DNA from: Cryptomeria japonica
Taxonomy: Eukaryota > Streptophyta > Pinopsida > Cupressales > Cupressaceae
Assembly: GCF_030272615.1 (NCBI RefSeq)
Contig: NC_081408.1
Span: 607,087,673-607,151,672 of the forward strand
Direction: 5' to 3'
Length of the DNA stretch: 64,000 nt
Below are positions 58,905 through 64,000 of the stretch, in pieces (position 1 is the stretch's first letter; each line of letters begins with the position of its first letter). The notes under the pieces were generated by a model. That model did no database searches, was not told where the DNA came from, and was given only the letters and a program-made list of their open reading frames with translations. Made by a program: the position numbers and the translations under genes.

Positions 58905-60820
58905 ATGGTTGAAACCCGTTCCCAAAAATCTAGTAGAGAAGCTAAAGAGGCTCAAGAGTCTGAAAACATGAGTTCCTATGAGTATGACAATGATATATTT
59001 TTTAATTTTGATCATACTACATTACCTGACATGGATGCATATAGAAACTTTCCAAATGTTGAGAACATGGATACGATAAACAACAATGGTACACAATGAC
59101 AATATGGACAACATTTCAGCATATTTAGCAGAAGTGGAAGACTCCATTATGGATCCCCATTTCAATTGATTGGTTGAGAAAATAATGAGGAGAGATAGAC
59201 AATACTTTTTACAAATGATGGCACAAAGTGGAGCTAAGATCCCTCATGATTTTGACATGTCTCAAATAATGGAAAATTGACCTTTGCAACAACCTCACCT
59301 CAAAATGGATCAAAGGAGGCCTAATAGTGGATGCAATAGAGGACCACATTTCGTGCCTGAATCACCATCATCTTTGTTTCAAAAACCTGAGGTCCCATAC
59401 ACACATGGTCAAGCATATGATACTCACCTTCACAAACCATTATGGAATTCTTATGCAAAAAAATATACTCAATCACATACCAATGCTAAGGACCAACCAC
59501 CAAAGTAATTGGATATCCAAAGGCATGATCAAAATTTCAACACAAGGAAACCCTGCATCAAATTTGGGGGCAACACACTAGAACAAACTCATGACATGCC
59601 TATAGAGTATGGTATACATGGACAAAACAAATATTCAATTCCTCATCATGAATCTATACCAAGTGGTCCTTATATGCAAATTCATTATAGACCTCCTCCA
59701 TATAAACATGTGTATGATCAATACCATGCATATATGCAACATGCTCCTCCTCCACCCGGTGGTTTAGGCATAGGATATGGTCCAAGAAGTCGGTCTCCAC
59801 CTAAGAACAATTTGGAACAACAAATTAAGGACTTACAAAAAAAAATGGAGGATATAAATACACCGAAGCCAACTTACACAGTGAGAGACATATGTCCCTA
59901 TCCATTTGACAAAAGCATTCCAATGCCTTCATTTCCTACACACTTTGTGACACCTAAGTTTGATAAGTACAGAGGAAAAGGAGATCCTAAGGCACATATA
60001 AGATAGTTTTTCATATCTTGCATTGAGGTAGCAGCAGAAGACACATATTTGATGAGATTATTCCCACAGAGCTTAGGTGATCAAGCTATGGAATGGTTCT
60101 CCCAACTCCCACCTGGAATTAAGTCATGGGGTGACTTAGCAGAGGCATTTATCCAACATTTCTCAATCAACATAGAGACAATCATATTATTCAGCACTTT
60201 GTGCAACACCAAGCAAAAGGATGGAGAATATTTTTCATCATTTTTACAAAGATGGAGAAATCTAGCCAGTAGATGCTCTTGTGAAATTCCAAAAAACAAA
60301 TGGTAGAGATGTTCACCTAGAATGTCCACAGAGAAATTGTTTATGAACTGAGAAAATATTGCTTGTCCACTTTCAAGGACATCATTGAAAAAGGCTTAGC
60401 GATAGAGAAGGTCCTAATTGAGCAAGGAGTAATCAAAATATTCAAGGAAAACAAAGAGGGCTATAAAGGAAAAGACAAGCCAAGATTGTGGAATAAAAAC
60501 AAGAACACAGTCAATGATGGTGTTGTGGATGGAAATACAGTGCGACTTAAAATCATTTTTTTCAGATCAAGCTATACAAACAATTAGGTGAATACTCAAA
60601 CAACTTCAAAGTCACGAAGGAAGTACACCCCATTGGGAGAACCACTAGAATCAGTTTTCAAGAAGCTAGTGGCAAACAAAATAATAACAATTCCAGATTT
60701 TCCTCCATATGAGTCAAAGGTGAAACCAAATTCATGGAATGATGATGAGTACTGTGAATATGACAAAAGCAAGGGACATAAAACAAGAAACTATCGTTGA
60801 CTAAAGAACATCATACAAGA
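58905..60820 (+). pseudogene. gag: Element F gag
   Basis: Starts MVETRSQKSSREAKEAQESE. A frameshift near 59090 moves to the frame of 59284-60306. The middle is Pro/His/Tyr-rich (PSGPYMQIHYRPPPYKHVYD). The capsid core starts CPYPFDKSIPMPSFP (about 59894) and includes MRLFPQSLGDQAMEWFSQLP. Another frameshift near 60300 leads to 60363-60587 (TFKDIIEKGLAIEKVLIEQG). A zinc-knuckle-like CEYDKSKGHKTRN lies near 60752-60795. In-frame stops include 60004 (TAG) and 59278 (TGA). Confidence 0.83.
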
Positions 60821-61505
60821 TCTCATTGATAGAGGTGACATTGAGATTGAAGGACACTCATCCAATCAAGAACATGAAATATTTAAAGAACCATTCCCAA
60901 AACATGACAAGGGAAAAGCTAAAGCCACAGATGACCAGACCAACTATACCAGAGCATCCTATAACTATGATTCAACTATCAATCATATTTCAATGGACAA
61001 TTATGTCTGTACCATTATCATCAAGGACAAAACAACTGAGAATTCTACCCAAAGACACAAGATTGTCCTAAAAGGAATTGGATCTTATTCCAAACCTACC
61101 TTTGAATGTAATGTTACAACTCATCAAGGTAAATTCACTTTGCAAGGTGCTCCAGCTAAAAATACCGCTTCCTCATCAACCAAGCCTAAGTATGACCTTG
61201 TAGAATAGTTAGGGAAGACACCCACGGTCATCTCCATCCTTGAGCTCTTATGCATATTCCCCGCACATAAAGCTATTCTTGACAAAATATTGAGAGACAC
61301 TATTGTCCCCACTGATCTGAACGTGGACTAGTTTCAAGCCATGGTGGGATACCTTTCCATTCCACACTCCCTTACATTCACAAAAGCTGATGACGGCTCT
61401 GTAAGTCAACCACATAATGCACCTTTACACATTGAATCCTTCCTACACAAACATTGAATAAAATGAGTCCTGATAGATGGAGGAGCAGGTCTAAACATTT
61501 GTACA
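60821..61505 (+). pseudogene. Element F gag-protease junction
   Basis: Frames 60826-61071 and 60993-61208 carry linker sequence (KNIIQDLIDRGDIEIEG, DNYVCTIIIKDK). Then comes the protease start: FQAMVGYLSIPHSLTF, two stops near 61456-61465, and VLIDGGAGLNICTL at about 61467-61508. The active site DGG is intact here, unlike T1. Confidence 0.75.
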
Positions 61506-62867
61506 TTGAGTACTATTAAACAATTAGGATATTTTGATAAAGTTGTGAATTTTATAAACAAAATTACCATCAAAGCATATGATGACGAGGAACATTCATC
61601 CAAAGGCACAATCATCTTGCCTCTCATAGTTGGGCCAGTTACAAAAGATGTGGTTTGTCAAGTCCTAGACCTTGATCTCACATACAACATATTGCTAGGA
61701 CGTCCATGGATTCATGAGATGAGTGTAGTACCATCTACATATCATCAATGTATAAAGTTCCCACACAATGGAGTTGAAGTGACTATCAAAGCTGACCCAA
61801 ATCCATTCATATATTGCAACAATCTACAACCTAGATCAGAAATCACAATCCCAATCAATAGAGAAGCAATTCCATTATCAACATATGTGGATCCAAAATC
61901 ATTGAAAGCTTCTACATCCAAACAATCAGAGCTAAAAGAAAAGTTCAAGATTAAAGACACTGGATGTGGTGAGTATATATTTCATGTTGATCAAGTCTCA
62001 CTATCTCCTAAGGTATTCAGTCAACAGGAACAATCTATAAACAATTTGCAATATCAAGGAATTGGGTTTGAACCACCTAGTGTTGTGGCTACTAAGTCTG
62101 AATGCAAATCTCCTCTAGTGGTGCAAGCAACTCTTAATATCAATAGTCCTAAGAGGGGTTCTAGCAAAGAATCTATTGAGCATATTGCCATGCCTCTTAA
62201 GAACTCACATAGCTTTACCATACCATTCGCTCATTCCATTTCCACTCAGCTCCTAGACTCATACCAACAAGAATTACAAAATCCCTTACTCATTGGGCAT
62301 CAAAAATCAAGCTATGAAAAGAAAAATCTAAAAGTCAAAATTAAAGAAAAGTCCTTTAGTCCAAATCAAAATCAAAAGCTATTAGACTCTACAAAAATCA
62401 AAGTCAAGGATAAAAATCCTATGAAAGAAAAAGAACAAGAGTTGATCTCCCCTAATTTGAAAATAACTGGGGGAAAAAGTCCTACAATTTTAAGTCAAAA
62501 AGCATACATGTTGATCCTAAGTCTCCATCATGCTATCCTACTTTCACTTCTTTTCGCAATCATAAGCCTGCATCACTCATCCACTTGTTCCACACATCCA
62601 TCCTCTTTTGGAGATACATCATGGAACTTTAATGGAACTTCCTCAAAGGACTTTGTTATCAGGGATGCCCAAACTTCTTTAGGTGACATGCATAAGGGCC
62701 TATGTAGTCCACATGCTAGTAATTCTATCTTAGTTCCTTTATCAAGGAAGACAGTCACTCAAGCTACACATCATTCAGTAAAGGAATGTTGTAGTTACAA
62801 TCATAAGGTTAAGCCTCACACATTTGAGGTGGGTGCCTTGGTTCTTAGAGAAAATCCTAAAAAATAG
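61506..62867 (+). pseudogene. Element F protease, unknown spacer and integrase tail fused in one open frame
   Basis: 453 codons without a stop. Residues 1-150 are the rest of protease (NILLGRPWIHEMSVVPSTYH). Residues about 150-420 are a Ser/Lys-rich spacer with no known domain (KIKVKDKNPMKEKEQELISP) where RT and integrase should be. The end (HKVKPHTFEVGALVLRENPK) is the start of the integrase C-terminal domain, followed by a TAG at 62865. The fusion looks like an internal deletion with replacement. Its openness contrasts with the broken frames upstream. Confidence 0.8.
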
Positions 62868-63026
62868 CAAGATAGAGAGAAGAAAGGCAAGTTCGAACCA
62901 AACTGGCTTGGTCCTTACATCATCACAATAGCATATGTATCTGGTGCATATTAGCTTTCAACTCTAGGTGACAAACCTTTGGAGGATCCTATCAACAACA
63001 TCCACCTTCGCAAGTTTTACACATAG
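62868..63026 (+). pseudogene. Element F integrase C-terminal end
   Basis: Continues the same frame: KGKFEPNWLGPYIITIAYVS, one TAG near 62954, then INNIHLRKFYT and a final TAG at 63024. T1 has FEPNWLGPFVIVVAYGSGAY and HLKKFYA at the same place. Confidence 0.85.
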
Positions 63027-64000
63027 CTCTTCAGAGTATCCTAATTCAAAATACAAAAAAATCATAAAAATAAAAAATCATTACTTGGTGAAAACCTAGC
63101 CAACGCCTGCACCTTGTGACACAAAAAAAATTGAAAAATAAAAAAAGTAAAGAGAAAACATTCGTCCAATGGTGAAAACCACTTCGGTGGTGCCCTGAGA
63201 AAGTACCATGGTGAAAACTGGGTCACCAGCACCATGTGTAGAGACATTGCTCCTCCCTCCTTCAGGATTCCATTTCATCCTTTCACTTTGCACACACTCA
63301 CAACCTATCCATTCATAATAAACTTACCCATTCCCATCATGGCTTGTTATTGATCTACCCAAGATTGGTTAGCCATTTATAATAACATTCCTTTTCATCC
63401 CTTTCCATCCATAATAAATCAGCTCCTATTTGTGGCTAAGGCAAATCCTACATCTAGTGATGGGTGTGGAACTAAGAGAATCACCTGTTTCTGAGGAGTA
63501 CAGTTTCTTCCATCTTTCTTCAGCCTATCCGTGCACAATCTGCAATAAAACATCACTTGCATCACATATCCGCAATAAAGTTTTGTCTTCTCTATAATAA
63601 AGTATCAGTTTCATGGATTCAGTTAGTTTTAGATGAGATACAGCAACAAAAAAATGGCCTTCAACAAATCAAATCTTTCAACAGACTCAGACAACATTAT
63701 GGTTCAGTGTTGTCTATCCTTTTGTGAAAGTAAACATTGTGACCACAATCAAATAGACTTATACAAGTGACAAGAGACACTATACTTGACTACAGTGGAT
63801 GTTGGTGTCGAGTCTTGGTTTCTTTTGATTTTATCTTTTGGTGACATGTCTTTTAGCTTTTCTAGGATGTCTCTGACTAGAGATTTTATCTCTAGGATGT
63901 CTTTGACTAGAAAGGCGAGGATGGGGTATCATCACCTATTTTATTTTTCTTTGTTGTTTGTGGATTGTCTCTTAGTAATGCTATGACTTGTCCAATAATA
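63027..64000 (+). other. Element F non-coding stretch after integrase
   Basis: Holds three GGTGAAAAC words at about 63091, 63171 and 63211, the second within a small hairpin with a C(TTCG)G loop (63178-63191). T1 has GGTGAAAACC at the same relative place. The rest, including an ORF at 63786-63986, has no recognised content. A PMD-like antisense gene as in T1 is not seen before the window ends. Confidence 0.6.

Larger units (their letters stand above)
55871..64000 (+). mobile_element. Element F: Tat-type element lacking RT and integrase core (runs off window)
   Basis: Plus-strand element with an 800-bp 5' LTR, PBS, leader, gag, protease and integrase C-terminus. RT, both RNase H domains and the integrase core are missing between about 62040 and 62775. 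The 3' LTR is beyond the window. The LTR start TGTAGACACCTAAAATT resembles T1's TGTATACACATAAAATT, so they are sister families. F must use pol from a relative such as T1. Confidence 0.85.

Overview
This window is nuclear DNA of a large, repeat-rich plant genome. Every recognisable coding segment belongs to plant LTR retrotransposons: Tat-lineage and chromovirus Ty3/gypsy, Ty1/copia, and pol-less derivatives. Heavy nesting, decayed copies and C-to-T stop codons would suit a conifer or other gymnosperm, but the species cannot be proved from the sequence. I see no intact host gene, tRNA, rRNA, CRISPR array or bacterial-type feature.

Layout by nesting. (1) An old antisense Tat element, called X here, survives in three pieces (156-230, 22718-23678, about 42826-43012). 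(2) T1 (231-22717, + strand) is a 22.5 kb Tat element inserted in X. It has 1184-bp LTRs, a PBS and PPT, gag, protease, a G-patch, RT, two RNase H domains and integrase. An antisense plant-mobile-domain gene lies between integrase and the 3' LTR. Its leader holds a 4.8 kb foreign segment (about 3151-7972) with terminal inverted repeats, an AT tract, an inverted tandem array and a CT microsatellite. (3) Copia A (23684-42820, - strand) is also inserted in X. Copia B (29204-41713, - strand) sits inside A, and element C (34285-40147, + strand) sits inside B. Matching LTR lengths and 5-bp target duplications resolve this set. (4) Antisense chromovirus D with LTR-like DNA fills 43013-48421. (5) Element E (gag-only, + strand) begins at 48422 inside D's gag. 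(6) Element F (Tat, + strand, 55871 to beyond the window end) sits in E's 3' LTR and lacks RT, RNase H and the integrase core.

How parts may work together: A and B encode a copia polyprotein. C and E encode gag-like proteins but no polymerase, and F keeps only gag, protease and the integrase tail, so these three would need enzymes from relatives. C shares with A and B a Met-type PBS, a G-run purine tract and an inverted repeat that frames the tract and U3 start. T1 and F share a leader block of about 500 bp and a downstream GGTGAAAAC-rich block although their LTRs differ.

Most interesting: T1's antisense PMD gene, with the same short motif array in mirrored orientation just inside both LTRs; element C's second ORF of about 820 codons with no recognised domain and its own TATA box and leader; the PPT-framing inverted repeat in A, B and C; and the alternating inverted tandem array. 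All coding regions here carry stops or frameshifts, so the copies look inactive. Most stops fit deamination of methylated cytosine.
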